Assembly (NCBI GenBank): GCA_018268015.1
Contig: JAFDXJ010000041.1
Coordinates: forward strand, 119,918 to 183,917
Reading direction: 5' to 3'
DNA from: Bacteroidota bacterium
Lineage (GTDB): Bacteria > Bacteroidota > Bacteroidia > Chitinophagales > Chitinophagaceae
Length of the DNA: 64,000 nt
Below the pieces are notes generated by a model. That model was given only the letters and a program-made list of their open reading frames with translations. It searched no databases and had not been told where the DNA came from. The translations under genes and the position numbers were made by a program. This document shows positions 1-9,002 of the stretch, in pieces. Position 1 is the stretch's first letter; each line of letters starts with the position of its first letter.

Positions 1-609
1 CAATTCCTGGCTACGGGAATTGGGGAGTAAAACGCCTAACTGAGCCGCCGGGCCATAAATGCCATTAAAAATATTTGCTGTTTTGGGATTCTTGGATAAA
101 GCTAAATTTCCGGCAACCTGGACACCTTGTGCCAGCATTACTTCACTCATTCTTTCCCTGCCATGTCCTGCAACGGCATGTGTAATTTCATGCCCCAGAA
201 CGATTGCTAATGCTGCTTCATTTTGTGTCACATTCAACAATCCTGTATAGACAACTACTTTTCCTCCCGGCATGCACCAGGCATTTACTTCTTTACTATC
301 TACCAGATTAAACTCCCATTTGTAGCCGGATAATTCATTCCCCAGACCTTTTTGCTGGTAATACTCATTGATGGCATTAGCAATACGTGTTCCCACCCTT
401 TTCACCATTTCAGCATCCTTATTGGTTGTGCTAGTAATGACCTTATTCTGAGAAAGGAATTGTTTATACTGTAACTGCGCCTCTTGCTCCAATTGTTGTT
501 CTGATACAAGACTCAATTGATTTCTACCCGTTATAGCATTTTGTGTGCATGCATAAAAGAGGGAGCAACTGAATAGTGCAATGGCAATTATGAATATTTT
601 CTTATACAT
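1..609 (-). CDS. M48 family metalloprotease lipoprotein (3' end outside window)
   Basis: Reading from an ATG at 609, 203 codons are open to the left edge. The N-terminus is a hydrophobic signal ending in a lipobox (LFYAC, Cys at about 21), so an exported lipoprotein is expected. The zinc motif HEITH lies at about 140-144, followed by AGHGRERMSE, which is typical of M48 peptidases (Oma1/BepA/LoiP-like, involved in envelope protein turnover). The visible end reads SRSQEL, just before where the family carries its third zinc ligand, so that Glu falls outside the window. The family is sure; the substrate is unknown. Confidence 0.88.
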   Translation of the reverse strand, partial: MYKKIFIIAIALFSCSLFYACTQNAITGRNQLSLVSEQQLEQEAQLQYKQFLSQNKVITSTTNKDAEMVKRVGTRIANAINEYYQQKGLGNELSGYKWEFNLVDSKEVNAWCMPGGKVVVYTGLLNVTQNEAALAIVLGHEITHAVAGHGRERMSEVMLAQGVQVAGNLALSKNPKTANIFNGIYGPAAQLGVLLPNSRSQEL

Positions 610-706
610 ATTTTGGATTATATTGTTTGAATGTTCATACCAGCTTTCAATATTTATACCAAAATAGAAAGCCGGCTGAAGAGGTGATTTTCTGAAAAAG
701 AAAAAT

Positions 707-1369
707 TTATTCATCATCCGTATTGTGCCTTCTTTTGCGTCGGCGATCACGGTATTTAAATATAGGTACTTTGCCTTCAGTGCCATTAATCAGGCGATTA
801 ATATTTTTCTGGTGAGTGAGTATCACCATTAAAGCGACTGCTACGGAAAAAACCCTGTATAAAGTAACATCATCATTGAATATAAACAGAATAAAAATTG
901 CAAATGCAACACCGGCCAGCATAGAGCTTAAGGAGACAAACCTGGTAAGGTAGAGTACCGCTAAAAATACACCCACACAGCAAACGGCTACTAGTGGTTG
1001 AATGGCGACAATCATTCCAAATAGCGTGGCTACACCTTTCCCTCCCTTAAAATTGGCCCATATCGGAAATATATGACCAAGCACAGCAGCGAGGCCTAAG
1101 CCAATCATAAAATTGGTTCGGTCCCAATCATCATGCAAATAATGTGTGATTAAAACATAAAGTGAAGTAGCTGCAACCCCTTTCAGCATATCAACAATCA
1201 TTACAAAAGTGCCCCATTTAGGGCCAAAAACACGATACGTATTTGTAGCACCTGCATTACCACTCCCGTAATCTCTGATATCAATTCCGAAGAAGTATTT
1301 ACTGACCCAAACGGCTGTTGGAATAGATCCAATTAAGTAAGCCAAAATAATGAGTAATAATTCTGCCAT
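707..1369 (-). CDS. plsY: Glycerol-3-phosphate acyltransferase PlsY
   Basis: Inner-membrane enzyme that transfers an acyl group from acyl-phosphate to glycerol 3-phosphate, making lysophosphatidic acid, the first step of phospholipid synthesis. The 220-residue protein has several hydrophobic segments and all three PlsY signatures: GSGNAGATN at about 35-43, FKGGKGVAT at about 107-115, and a third with His186, Asn189, Arg192 and Glu198. Length fits the family; the arginine-rich C-terminal tail (about 206-216) is a small extra. It lies 68 bases downstream of prmA, with its own promoter-like element in the gap. Confidence 0.95.
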   Translation of the reverse strand: MAELLLIILAYLIGSIPTAVWVSKYFFGIDIRDYGSGNAGATNTYRVFGPKWGTFVMIVDMLKGVAATSLYVLITHYLHDDWDRTNFMIGLGLAAVLGHIFPIWANFKGGKGVATLFGMIVAIQPLVAVCCVGVFLAVLYLTRFVSLSSMLAGVAFAIFILFIFNDDVTLYRVFSVAVALMVILTHQKNINRLINGTEGKVPIFKYRDRRRKRRHNTDDE

Positions 1370-1395
1370 GAGATTTTAGCTGATAAAAAGAGCAA

Positions 1396-1424
1396 CAAAT
1401 ATACTTCTTAATATGAATATCAAA
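1396..1424 (-). promoter_or_regulatory. Bacteroidota-type promoter for plsY
   Basis: On the minus strand a TTTG (-33 box, plus 1421-1424) is followed after 17 bases by TATATTTG (-7 box, plus 1396-1403), an exact match to TAnnTTTG. The spacer is slightly short of the usual 19. The element fills the gap between prmA and plsY and ends about 26 bases before the plsY start. Confidence 0.55.
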
Positions 1425-1437
1425 AATCCATTCGTTG

Positions 1438-2256
1438 CTAATCAACTGTAAATAACATTAAAAGCCATGAATCTTTAACATTTGTTAAAAAATGCTTAAG
1501 GCTGGTATTAGAAGCAGCGTGTAAAATCTTCTCTTCATCAGATTGTAAAATACCGCTCATTAAAAGTTTACCTTTTGGCTTTAACATATTTGAAAGTAAG
1601 GGAAGGAATTCAATTAAAATATGCCTGTTAATATTGGCTAGTATAATGTCAAATTTTTCATTAACCGGAGGTGTGTCCGTTTGTTTATAGAAAATTTTTT
1701 CACAAAAATTGTCTTCCACATTTTCCTTAAAATTTTCAGAACATACTGGGTCATTGTCTATAGAGAAAATGGCTGATGCGCCACGTTTCTCAGCGAAAAT
1801 GGATAAAATTCCCGTTCCTGCTCCAAAGTCAAAAACTTTTTTCTCCTCAAAATCCATGGCATACATTTCTTCTATCATAAGAGCCGTGGTGGCATGATGG
1901 CCGGTGCCAAAACTCATTTTAGGCGTAATAATAATTTCATGTTCCATACCGTCAATAGGGGTATGAAACTTTGCCCGAATGGCTATTTTTCCCCCAATTA
2001 TTATTGGAGAAAATTGAGTTTCCCATTCTTCATTCCAGTTTTTGTCTTCGGTAAATTTTTTTTGATAGCTCACATGATTTTTTTCCAGGATTTCTTTTAA
2101 CTTTTCTTCCTCGAAATGACTTGCTTCAAACCATGCGATTAATTCATTTTCATTTTCTTCAAAGCCACAGAAAGGCAACTGTGCTATGGTTGCAATTAAT
2201 GTATCTTTTTGATCTCCTTCCTGAACGTGAATGATTATACTCAAATAACGGTCCAT
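1438..2256 (-). CDS. prmA: Ribosomal protein L11 methyltransferase PrmA
   Basis: SAM-dependent class I methyltransferase that methylates lysines and the N-terminus of ribosomal protein L11. The 272-residue protein has a variable N-terminal substrate-binding region, the PrmA signature SFGTGHH at about 115-121, SAM motif I (DFGAGTGILS, about 143-152), an acidic ribose-binding segment (SIDNDP) and the ANIN motif near 207-210 that replaces the NPPY of N6-adenine methylases. Length is close to, slightly shorter than, the E. coli protein (about 290). Confidence 0.93.
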   Translation of the reverse strand: MDRYLSIIIHVQEGDQKDTLIATIAQLPFCGFEENENELIAWFEASHFEEEKLKEILEKNHVSYQKKFTEDKNWNEEWETQFSPIIIGGKIAIRAKFHTPIDGMEHEIIITPKMSFGTGHHATTALMIEEMYAMDFEEKKVFDFGAGTGILSIFAEKRGASAIFSIDNDPVCSENFKENVEDNFCEKIFYKQTDTPPVNEKFDIILANINRHILIEFLPLLSNMLKPKGKLLMSGILQSDEEKILHAASNTSLKHFLTNVKDSWLLMLFTVD

Positions 2257-2260
2257 ACGA

Positions 2261-2297
2261 AAAAAAAATAAAAGGCCTGCATAGGTGCAGGCCTTTT
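2261..2297 (-). terminator. Rho-independent terminator after pnp
   Basis: A perfect 11-bp inverted repeat (2270-2280 with 2287-2297, six-base loop) with a GC-rich core. Read on the minus strand it is followed by a T-rich run (complement of 2261-2270). It lies 15 bases past the pnp stop and before the prmA start, so it ends pnp transcription. Confidence 0.9.
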
Positions 2298-2311
2298 GAA
2301 GAGTTAGTTAA

Positions 2312-4465
2312 TTAATTGCTTTCATTGACTTTGGCATCAGGTTGCGGGGCCGCATCCGGTTTGGGCATTAAGACTTTCCGGCTCAATTTAAACTTTCCGG
2401 TTTTATGATCAATCCCAATCAATTTTACTTTTACCGTATCGCCTTCTTTAAGTATCCCCTCTAAAGATTCGAGCCTTTTCCAGGATACCTCACTAATATG
2501 AAGCAGTCCTTCTTTTTTTGGTAGAAATTCTACAAAAGCGCCATAAGGTTGAATCGTTTTTACCTTAGCTTCATAGACTTCATTGATTTGAGGAACCGCC
2601 ACCAGGCCTTTAATCCAGTTCAATGCTTTTACTACACTTTCTTTATCTGTGGAAAAAATACTTACTTCCCCGAAATTTCCCACTTCTTCAATATTGATGG
2701 TTGTACCTGTTTCTTTTTGTATTTCCTGAATTACTTTACCACCCGGCCCGATTACTGCACCAATAAATTCTTTATCAATAATTAATTTTTCCATTCTTGG
2801 TGCATGAGGTTTCACCTCTTCACGATGTGCCGGAATACACTCATACATGGCATCTAAAATATGAAGCCTTCCTATCCTTGCCTGCTCCAGTGCCTCATGC
2901 ATGACCTGCATACTCAGACCATCTACTTTGATATCCATTTGTACACCACAAATACCATCACGTGTGCCCGTAACTTTGAAATCCATATCGCCTAAATGGT
3001 CCTCATCACCCAATATATCCGTTAAAATGGCATAACCATTTTCTTGTGACACTAATCCCATAGCAACACCACTCACATGTTTTGGAATGGGTACACCTGC
3101 ATCCATTAAAGCGAGTGAGCCGGCACATACCGTTGCCATTGAGGAAGAACCATTGGACTCTAAGATATCGCTTACAACCCGAACCGTATAAGCATATTCA
3201 TTTCCAGGCATCATTTTTTTAAGACTTCTCATAGCGAGATTTCCATGACCTACTTCACGACGGCCAACGCCACGCATCATTTTTACTTCACCAGTAGAGA
3301 AAGGTGGAAAATTATAATGCAGGAAAAATTTGGAATAGTCAGATTTTGCAGCACTTTCAATAAGTAATTCATCTAATGGTGTCCCCAAAGTGACGGTAGA
3401 AAGAGATTGTGTTTCACCACGTGTAAATAATGCTGAGCCATGTGGGGCGGGAAGTGGATCTACTTCCATAGCTAATGGACGAACTTCATCTAATTTCCTG
3501 CCATCCAGACGTACACGTTCTTTAATCATCATATTTCTTACAATTTCCCATTGTAAGTCCTCATAATATTTCTTAGCCAGCTTTTTATCTGTGTCTGTCA
3601 ATTCCTCACCAAGACTTTCAATAAGATCTGCCTTCAATTGTTTAAAGGCATCAGCGCGATCATGTTTTGCAGATGCTTTTTTGGCTATTTCATAAATTTT
3701 GTCTTTGGTAAAAAGGGTTACTTTTTCTTTCAAAGCCTCGTTGGTTTCCGGCTTTTTATAATCTCTTTTAGCGTTGATTCCTTTTTTATTTCTTAATTCC
3801 TGTTGAGCTTTTATTTGTACACGAATGGCATCATGGGCAATTTCAAGGCATTTTACAAGGTCTGCTTCAGAACATTCATTTGCTTCACCCTCGACCATCA
3901 TAAGATTTTTTTCTGTGGCGGCAATAATGAACTCAAGATCAGATTTTGCTAATTCGCTCCGGGTTGGATTTATAATAAAGGTTCCATCCACCCTGCCAAT
4001 GCGAACTTCAGAAATAATTTCTTTAATGGGTATATCAGATACGGCCAATGCGGATGATGCAGCGAGGCAGGCAAGCGCATCGGGCATGACTTCCGGGTCA
4101 CTTGAGATAAGTGTAATGAGTACTTGCACATCGCAAAAATAGTCTTCCGGAAAAAGTGGTCTTAAAGCACGATCAACCAGTCGGCTGGTCAAAATTTCAT
4201 AATCGTTTAATCTTGCTTCTCTTTTAAAAAATGAACCCGGAATACGGCCAGCAGAAGCAAATTTTTCCTGGTAGTCCACACTTAACGGGAAAAAATCCTG
4301 ACCTTCTTTAGCTTCAGCGTTTGCTACAACAGTAGCTAAAATAATGCAGTTTCCCTGGCGAATGGTAACAGCTCCATCAGCCTGACGGGCAAGTTTACCG
4401 GTTTCAATAATAATCTCCGCACCACTGGGAAGTGAAAACGACGATTGTATTGGTTGTGTTAACAT
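2312..4465 (-). CDS. pnp: Polyribonucleotide nucleotidyltransferase (PNPase)
   Basis: Phosphorolytic 3'-to-5' exoribonuclease of mRNA decay; it can also add 3' tails. The 717-residue protein shows the full order: RNase PH-like domain 1, a helical linker, RNase PH-like domain 2 (GETQSLSTVTLGT and the GDEDHLGDMDFKVTGT catalytic region), a KH domain with GPGG near residue 570, and a C-terminal S1 domain from about 635. rpsO lies upstream on the same strand, the usual pnp-rpsO pairing. A stem-loop sits just upstream of the start. Confidence 0.98.
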   Translation of the reverse strand: MLTQPIQSSFSLPSGAEIIIETGKLARQADGAVTIRQGNCIILATVVANAEAKEGQDFFPLSVDYQEKFASAGRIPGSFFKREARLNDYEILTSRLVDRALRPLFPEDYFCDVQVLITLISSDPEVMPDALACLAASSALAVSDIPIKEIISEVRIGRVDGTFIINPTRSELAKSDLEFIIAATEKNLMMVEGEANECSEADLVKCLEIAHDAIRVQIKAQQELRNKKGINAKRDYKKPETNEALKEKVTLFTKDKIYEIAKKASAKHDRADAFKQLKADLIESLGEELTDTDKKLAKKYYEDLQWEIVRNMMIKERVRLDGRKLDEVRPLAMEVDPLPAPHGSALFTRGETQSLSTVTLGTPLDELLIESAAKSDYSKFFLHYNFPPFSTGEVKMMRGVGRREVGHGNLAMRSLKKMMPGNEYAYTVRVVSDILESNGSSSMATVCAGSLALMDAGVPIPKHVSGVAMGLVSQENGYAILTDILGDEDHLGDMDFKVTGTRDGICGVQMDIKVDGLSMQVMHEALEQARIGRLHILDAMYECIPAHREEVKPHAPRMEKLIIDKEFIGAVIGPGGKVIQEIQKETGTTINIEEVGNFGEVSIFSTDKESVVKALNWIKGLVAVPQINEVYEAKVKTIQPYGAFVEFLPKKEGLLHISEVSWKRLESLEGILKEGDTVKVKLIGIDHKTGKFKLSRKVLMPKPDAAPQPDAKVNESN

Positions 4466-4479
4466 AATTTAATGAATTA

Positions 4480-4511
4480 ATTTCCAGGGTCTTCTTTGAG
4501 AAACTGGAAAT
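4480..4511 (-). promoter_or_regulatory. Stem-loop in the pnp leader
   Basis: An 8-bp inverted repeat (4480-4487 with 4504-4511). Its 16-base loop can form a further 4-bp helix, giving a long bulged hairpin that starts 14 bases upstream of the pnp ATG. No T run follows, so it does not look like a terminator. In enterobacteria a pnp leader hairpin is the target of PNPase autoregulation; a like role here is only inferred. Confidence 0.45.
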
Positions 4512-4582
4512 GGTAAAAAATAATACGAACCTTTCAAGATGAAATCGTACAGCCGTTAAAGGAGAATATAAATAACCGGAAA

Positions 4583-4855
4583 TTATTTCCTGAGACCCAA
4601 TTTTTCAATGAGTGCGCGATAACTTTCCAGGTTATGCTTTTGCAGGTAGCTTAATAAACGTTTACGCTGGCCAACCATTTTCATGAGGCCGCGATGTGTG
4701 GAGAAATCTTTTTTATTTGCTTGCAGATGTTTAGAAATACTGGAAATTCGTTCTGTAATCAAAGCGATTTGTGCTTCAATAGATCCTGTATTAGTTGCAC
4801 TTCCTCCAAAATTTGTAAAAATTCCTGATTTTTTTTCTGTTGTTAAATAAGGCAT
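4583..4855 (-). CDS. rpsO: 30S ribosomal protein S15
   Basis: The 90-residue protein has the normal S15 length. It carries the conserved GSIEAQIALITERISSISKHL helix region (written here in part) and the DFSTHRGLMKMVGQRKRLLSYL stretch that binds the three-way junction of 16S rRNA. It is followed on the same strand by pnp after 117 bases. A promoter-like element precedes it. Confidence 0.97.
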   Translation of the reverse strand: MPYLTTEKKSGIFTNFGGSATNTGSIEAQIALITERISSISKHLQANKKDFSTHRGLMKMVGQRKRLLSYLQKHNLESYRALIEKLGLRK

Positions 4856-4905
4856 CTCAATTTTTTTTTAGCGTCCGAATAATTTCATCTTTTTTAATGT
4901 GGCGG

Positions 4906-4938
4906 CAAAGGTAAATGATATTTCTGAATAAAATGAAA
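4906..4938 (-). promoter_or_regulatory. Candidate promoter of rpsO
   Basis: On the minus strand TTTC (complement of 4935-4938; one mismatch to TTTG) precedes TACCTTTG (complement of 4906-4913, exact TAnnTTTG) by 21 bases. This would give a leader of about 45 bases for rpsO. Confidence 0.45.
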
Positions 4939-4957
4939 ATAAATCTTTTCCTCTAAA

Positions 4958-5656
4958 TTAAATATCTCCCAACTGGGGGCGGATGATTATTTCTTCCACA
5001 CAAGCGGATGGAGAAAGTTGAGATGCGGCAAAAACCATTTCTGCAATATCTTTGTCTTGCATGAATCTTGCCTTATCTAAGCCGCTCTCTTTCCAGGAAT
5101 CGGTATAGACCGCACCTGGTATTATTGCTGTTACCTTTATATTTTTTGATTTTAATTCCTCTCGCAGATTGTAAGTAAATCCAAGCAGGGCAAATTTGCT
5201 TATACTATAACTCCCTCCATTTTGATAAGCTTTTAAAGAAGCGACGGAACACATATTAAAAATATGGCCACTGCCGGCATGTATCATGGAAGGTAAGAGT
5301 CTGCGCGTAAGATGATAAGCACTATAAAAATTGACTTGCATCATATTTTCCATATTACCTTCCGGCTCATCATGGACATTTCCCCGGACAAAACTCCCGG
5401 CATTATGGATAAGTATATCAGGAGGCCCATAAGACAGACACCAATCAGCAAATTCGCTTAATTCTTGCATATTGGTAAGGTCCGTTTTTTTTACCCGAAC
5501 CTGTATTTGAGGGAATTTTGCTTGTAGAAGAAGTTGGGTCTCGTGTAGAGTTTGCTCATTTCTGGCACATAAAAAAAGGTCATTACCGGCAGCGGCAAAC
5601 TTCTCAGCCATCGCTTTTCCCAGGCCTTTAGAACCACCGGTAATGACGATATTCAT
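4958..5656 (-). CDS. Short-chain dehydrogenase/reductase (classical SDR)
   Basis: A 232-residue NAD(P)-dependent oxidoreductase. The Rossmann motif TGGSKGLG is at 6-13, NAG at 85-87, and the catalytic set is Ser137, Tyr150 and Lys154 (YSISK). It is of the short classical type, like ketoacyl reductases and sepiapterin-reductase-like enzymes; the substrate cannot be told. It lies 16 bases downstream of the Yip1-like gene, so the two may be cotranscribed. Confidence 0.85.
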   Translation of the reverse strand: MNIVITGGSKGLGKAMAEKFAAAGNDLFLCARNEQTLHETQLLLQAKFPQIQVRVKKTDLTNMQELSEFADWCLSYGPPDILIHNAGSFVRGNVHDEPEGNMENMMQVNFYSAYHLTRRLLPSMIHAGSGHIFNMCSVASLKAYQNGGSYSISKFALLGFTYNLREELKSKNIKVTAIIPGAVYTDSWKESGLDKARFMQDKDIAEMVFAASQLSPSACVEEIIIRPQLGDI

Positions 5657-5672
5657 TTCAACAAATCACTTT

Positions 5673-6281
5673 TTACAGATGAAAGCCGCCAGCCATAGTA
5701 CCTAATCCAAAAATGGGTAATAAGATTAACGCTAAAATGGCGCTTAAAATAAAATAAACAACCAGTAATACCGCATAGGTTACCAATAAATACACCACCT
5801 TTTTGTCTTCGGGTGTATTTTTAATAGGACCTAAGCCAAGATACCATAAATAAATTGAATACACTGCACCGGCGAGCGCTACAATTCCGGAAAGTAATGG
5901 GAGAAATGCAAATAATCCGGCGACCAGAGAGGGTGTACTTCCATAAACAACCAATTGCATAGAACGCCCCATATCTTTTTGAGAGCCGAAAGAAGGAGCC
6001 AGAGCGTCTAATACGAAAGCGGTTACATACATACTACCTATACCCAATACGATCCTTAATATCGCATTATAAATTCCCCACGAAACTCCAACAGTATGGA
6101 AACCCAGTACACTAAATCCTATTAGACCATACCCAATAAATGCTGCTACAGCACCCAATAGCACAAAGGGAACGAGGTAGCCCATAATTATTTGATTATT
6201 TACCGGCTGTTCTTCTAAAACAGCCTGCCATTCGGTTTTAGGGGTGAGCAACATATTTTTTGCTCTGTTAACCAGATTCAT
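5673..6281 (-). CDS. Yip1-family membrane protein
   Basis: Polytopic membrane protein of about 202 residues with around five hydrophobic segments. The start was set at the internal ATG at 6281 because the protein then begins MNLVNRAKNMLLTPKTEW, the usual opening of bacterial Yip1-domain proteins; the longer frame from 6326 adds 15 atypical residues. Role unknown in bacteria. It sits between pyrH and an SDR on the same strand. Confidence 0.75.
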   Translation of the reverse strand: MNLVNRAKNMLLTPKTEWQAVLEEQPVNNQIIMGYLVPFVLLGAVAAFIGYGLIGFSVLGFHTVGVSWGIYNAILRIVLGIGSMYVTAFVLDALAPSFGSQKDMGRSMQLVVYGSTPSLVAGLFAFLPLLSGIVALAGAVYSIYLWYLGLGPIKNTPEDKKVVYLLVTYAVLLVVYFILSAILALILLPIFGLGTMAGGFHL

Positions 6282-6371
6282 AAACGTTAATTTTTTGAAA
6301 GTTAATATTAGTTCAGGAGTTATCAAAAAAGTTTTATTCCCCTGAGGTAATTTTTTTAAAAAATAAGATGT

Positions 6372-7091
6372 TTATACGACGATAGTCCCAATTTTAATTC
6401 CCTGGATAATCTTTAATAAGTTTCCCGGTTTATTCATATCAAAAACAATAATGGGTAAATTATTTTCCATACATAAAGTGAATGCAGTCATATCCATTAC
6501 TTTCAGGTTTTTACGAATGCAATCTGCGTAGCTTATGGAATCATATCTTGTGGCATTCTTATCTTTTTCAGGATCAGCAGAATAAATTCCATCAACTCGG
6601 GTTCCTTTTAAGATCACATCAGCTTTAATTTCCACAGCCCTTAATGAACCGGCCGTATCCGTAGTAAAATAAGGATTCCCGGTACCGGCGCCAAAGATAA
6701 CAACCCTTCCTTTTTCCAGGTGTCGAATTGCTTTACGCCTTATATAAGGTTCTGCAATCTGTTCCATTTTAATGGCGCTTTGCAAACGGGTATAAACACC
6801 AATTTTTTCCAGCATTGCCTGCATGGCCATCCCATTGATCATCGTTGCCAACATACCCATATAATCTCCATGCGCCCTTTCAATACCGCTATCATGTTCA
6901 TTTAAACCTCTATAGATATTCCCACCACCAATTACAATAGCCACTTCTGCACCGGCAGCAACAGCTTCTTTGATATCATTGGCATATTGTTCAATGATTT
7001 GTGGATTAAAAGGGTCAAAGGATTCAGAATGTTTTCCCATCAATGCTTCACCCGACAGTTTTAGTAGTATGCGTTTGTACTTTAATTTCAT
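6372..7091 (-). CDS. pyrH: Uridylate kinase (UMP kinase)
   Basis: Hexameric bacterial UMP kinase of the amino-acid-kinase fold, making UDP from UMP. It shows [12 protein letters not shown] near the N-terminus, [22 protein letters not shown] (uridylate and phosphate binding) and a D-rich segment [12 protein letters not shown]. The frame is open to 7181, but starting at the ATG at 7091 (or the adjacent one at 7094) gives 239-240 residues, the normal length. The extra 30 residues would be lysine-rich, unlike the family, and would overlap the divergent dioxygenase promoter. Confidence 0.95.
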   Translation of the reverse strand: MKLKYKRILLKLSGEALMGKHSESFDPFNPQIIEQYANDIKEAVAAGAEVAIVIGGGNIYRGLNEHDSGIERAHGDYMGMLATMINGMAMQAMLEKIGVYTRLQSAIKMEQIAEPYIRRKAIRHLEKGRVVIFGAGTGNPYFTTDTAGSLRAVEIKADVILKGTRVDGIYSADPEKDKNATRYDSISYADCIRKNLKVMDMTAFTLCMENNLPIIVFDMNKPGNLLKIIQGIKIGTIVV

Positions 7092-7143
7092 CATGTAAAA
7101 GATTGCTGTGCAAATAACCGTTTTTTTATGCCGTTTTCCAACT

Positions 7144-7174
7144 TTTGATGATTTGGCATTTTGGTTTAATTTTG
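7144..7174 (+). promoter_or_regulatory. Consensus Bacteroidota promoter of the tryptophan dioxygenase unit
   Basis: TTTG at 7144-7147, a 19-base spacer, and TAATTTTG at 7167-7174: an exact match to both boxes and to the preferred spacing. The start codon follows at 7212, giving a leader of roughly 30 bases. Confidence 0.75.
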
Positions 7175-7211
7175 AAACCATTTTTTTTCACTCCATAAAA
7201 TAACATGATTT

Positions 7212-8258
7212 ATGCAAAGACCCCCGGTTTATTATGGTGATTATTTACAACTGGATAAAATCCTTGGTGCGCAATTCCCTGAAAGTAATAAAGAAGGAGA
7301 AATACCCGCTCACGACGAAATGCTTTTTATTATCATTCACCAGGCTTATGAACTATGGTTCAAAGAAATATTATTTGAGGTTGATTCTGCAAAGAATGTG
7401 CTGATGCAGCCTACCATCAATGATAATACTCCGGATCTTCAAACCGTAGTACACCGGCTTAACAGGGTGATTACCATTTTAAAAGTTTTGATTCACCAAA
7501 TTGATATTATGGAAACCATGACTCCAATGGATTTCCTGGATTTCAGAGATCTACTCCGCCCGGCTTCCGGGTTTCAGAGTTGGCAATTCAAAACGCTGGA
7601 AGCAAAATTGGGACTTCGTTATGAAGACCGGTTTGGGCAAGAATATTATACTTCACAATTACAACAAAGAGAAATAGAAATCATTAAATCTGCTGAGGGC
7701 GAAAAATCTCTTTTATTGCTTATTAATGAATGGTTGGAAAGAATTCCATTTTTCAATGCAGTAGATGACTGGAAGGAATTTGATTCTAACAAGGACTTAA
7801 ATGATGAATCCAATCATCCGTTTTGGGCTACGTACAGGGAAGCCTATAAAAACAGCCTGGTTGAAGGAGAGCGTAATAACCTAACCTATTTTGATAAGAT
7901 TTTTTTTCAAGAAGATCCCAAAAGACAATTGTCGGCTAAAGCATCCAGGGCAGCATTATTTATCATGCTTTATCGGGGATACCCCATTCTACATCTACCA
8001 TTTGAGTTGCTTCAAAACCTATTGGAAATTGATGAGGAAATGAGTACCTGGCGCTACCGGCACATGAATATGGTGCATCGAATGATCGGAACAAGAATAG
8101 GTACCGGAGGAAGTACGGGAAAAGATTATTTAAAATCTGCTCTTGATAAGCATTATATATTTAAGGAGCTGGCACAGTTAACCAGTTTCCTGATGGAGAA
8201 CCGTAAGATTCCAAATTTACCGGAGTCATTGAAAGAATCCATGGGCTTTTTAATATAA
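7212..8258 (+). CDS. kynA: Tryptophan 2,3-dioxygenase family protein
   Basis: Haem enzyme that opens the indole ring of tryptophan to N-formylkynurenine, the entry to the kynurenine pathway. Active-site residues of the characterised Xanthomonas enzyme can be lined up by eye: Phe39 and His43 (in MLFIIIHQ), Arg112 (in FRDLLRPASGFQS), the proximal haem ligand His284 (in RYRHMNMV) and the GTGGSTG loop at 297-303. At 348 residues it is longer than the 298-residue Xanthomonas protein, mainly through an insertion before the haem His. It is first of a three-gene unit (17 and 4 base gaps). No other kynurenine gene is visible nearby. Confidence 0.93.
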   Translation: MQRPPVYYGDYLQLDKILGAQFPESNKEGEIPAHDEMLFIIIHQAYELWFKEILFEVDSAKNVLMQPTINDNTPDLQTVVHRLNRVITILKVLIHQIDIMETMTPMDFLDFRDLLRPASGFQSWQFKTLEAKLGLRYEDRFGQEYYTSQLQQREIEIIKSAEGEKSLLLLINEWLERIPFFNAVDDWKEFDSNKDLNDESNHPFWATYREAYKNSLVEGERNNLTYFDKIFFQEDPKRQLSAKASRAALFIMLYRGYPILHLPFELLQNLLEIDEEMSTWRYRHMNMVHRMIGTRIGTGGSTGKDYLKSALDKHYIFKELAQLTSFLMENRKIPNLPESLKESMGFLI

Positions 8259-8275
8259 TTGATCGATAAAAAAGA

Positions 8276-8998
8276 ATGAGTACAAAAAAAATATGCCTGT
8301 GGAGCAGCCCGCGAAATATTTCTACGGCTATGATGTATTCTTTTGCCAGCCGGCCTGATACAATTGTATTTGACGAACCCTTGTATGCACATTATTTATC
8401 TAAATCAGGGATCATTCACCCGGGGAATGACGAGATATTGGCTTCTCAGGAAAATGAGGGGGATAAAGTAGTGCGTGAAATTATTTTAAAAGAATATGAA
8501 AAACCGGTCTCTTTTTTCAAGCAAATGACACATCATTTATTTGAACTTAATGAAGGTTTTTTAAGCAAAGTCCATAATATTATTTTTATTCGTGATCCTC
8601 GCCAGATAATCAGCTCTTATGCCAAAGTGCGGCCTGAGGTTTCTATGCAGGATATCGGTATCGAAAAACAATGGGCGCTCTATCAAAGCCTTGTAGATAA
8701 AGAATTGCCCCCTGTGATTTTGGATTCCAATGAAATTTTAAAAGACCCGGAAGCAGTACTCAGAAAGTTGTGTGATGCCTTAGGTATTGCATTTTATCGG
8801 GAAATGCTGCATTGGAAACCGGGACCGAAGAAAGAAGATGGCGTATGGTCAAAATATTGGTATGAAAATGTTCATCGTTCTACAGGTTTTGAAAAACAAA
8901 AGAGCAGTGAAAGCATTTTGCCGGAATACCTGCGACCTCTCTACAATGAAAGCAAAAAATATTATGACCAATTGTTTACTCACTCTATAATAGCTTAA
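8276..8998 (+). CDS. Sulfotransferase-like P-loop protein
   Basis: The 240-residue cytosolic protein has a PAPS-binding-type loop at the N-terminus (SSPRNISTAM, about 10-19) and a 3'-phosphate-binding-type segment (IIFIRDPRQIISSY, about 101-114), in sulfotransferase order and spacing. The first loop departs from the classical PKSGTTW, as in distant bacterial sulfotransferase families. The acceptor is unknown. It lies tightly between the dioxygenase and a class IV aminotransferase, so a joint pathway on an amino-acid-derived substrate is inferred. It could also bind another nucleotide. Confidence 0.7.
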   Translation: MSTKKICLWSSPRNISTAMMYSFASRPDTIVFDEPLYAHYLSKSGIIHPGNDEILASQENEGDKVVREIILKEYEKPVSFFKQMTHHLFELNEGFLSKVHNIIFIRDPRQIISSYAKVRPEVSMQDIGIEKQWALYQSLVDKELPPVILDSNEILKDPEAVLRKLCDALGIAFYREMLHWKPGPKKEDGVWSKYWYENVHRSTGFEKQKSSESILPEYLRPLYNESKKYYDQLFTHSIIA

Positions 8999-9002
8999 TA
9001 AT

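Noticed and set aside
59..250. Plus-strand frame near the left edge
   Set aside because: It is the antisense shadow of the M48 metalloprotease, whose minus frame has a lipobox and HEITH motif.
7092..7181. N-terminal extension of pyrH
   Set aside because: The extra residues are lysine-rich, not found in UMP kinases, and overlap the divergent dioxygenase promoter.
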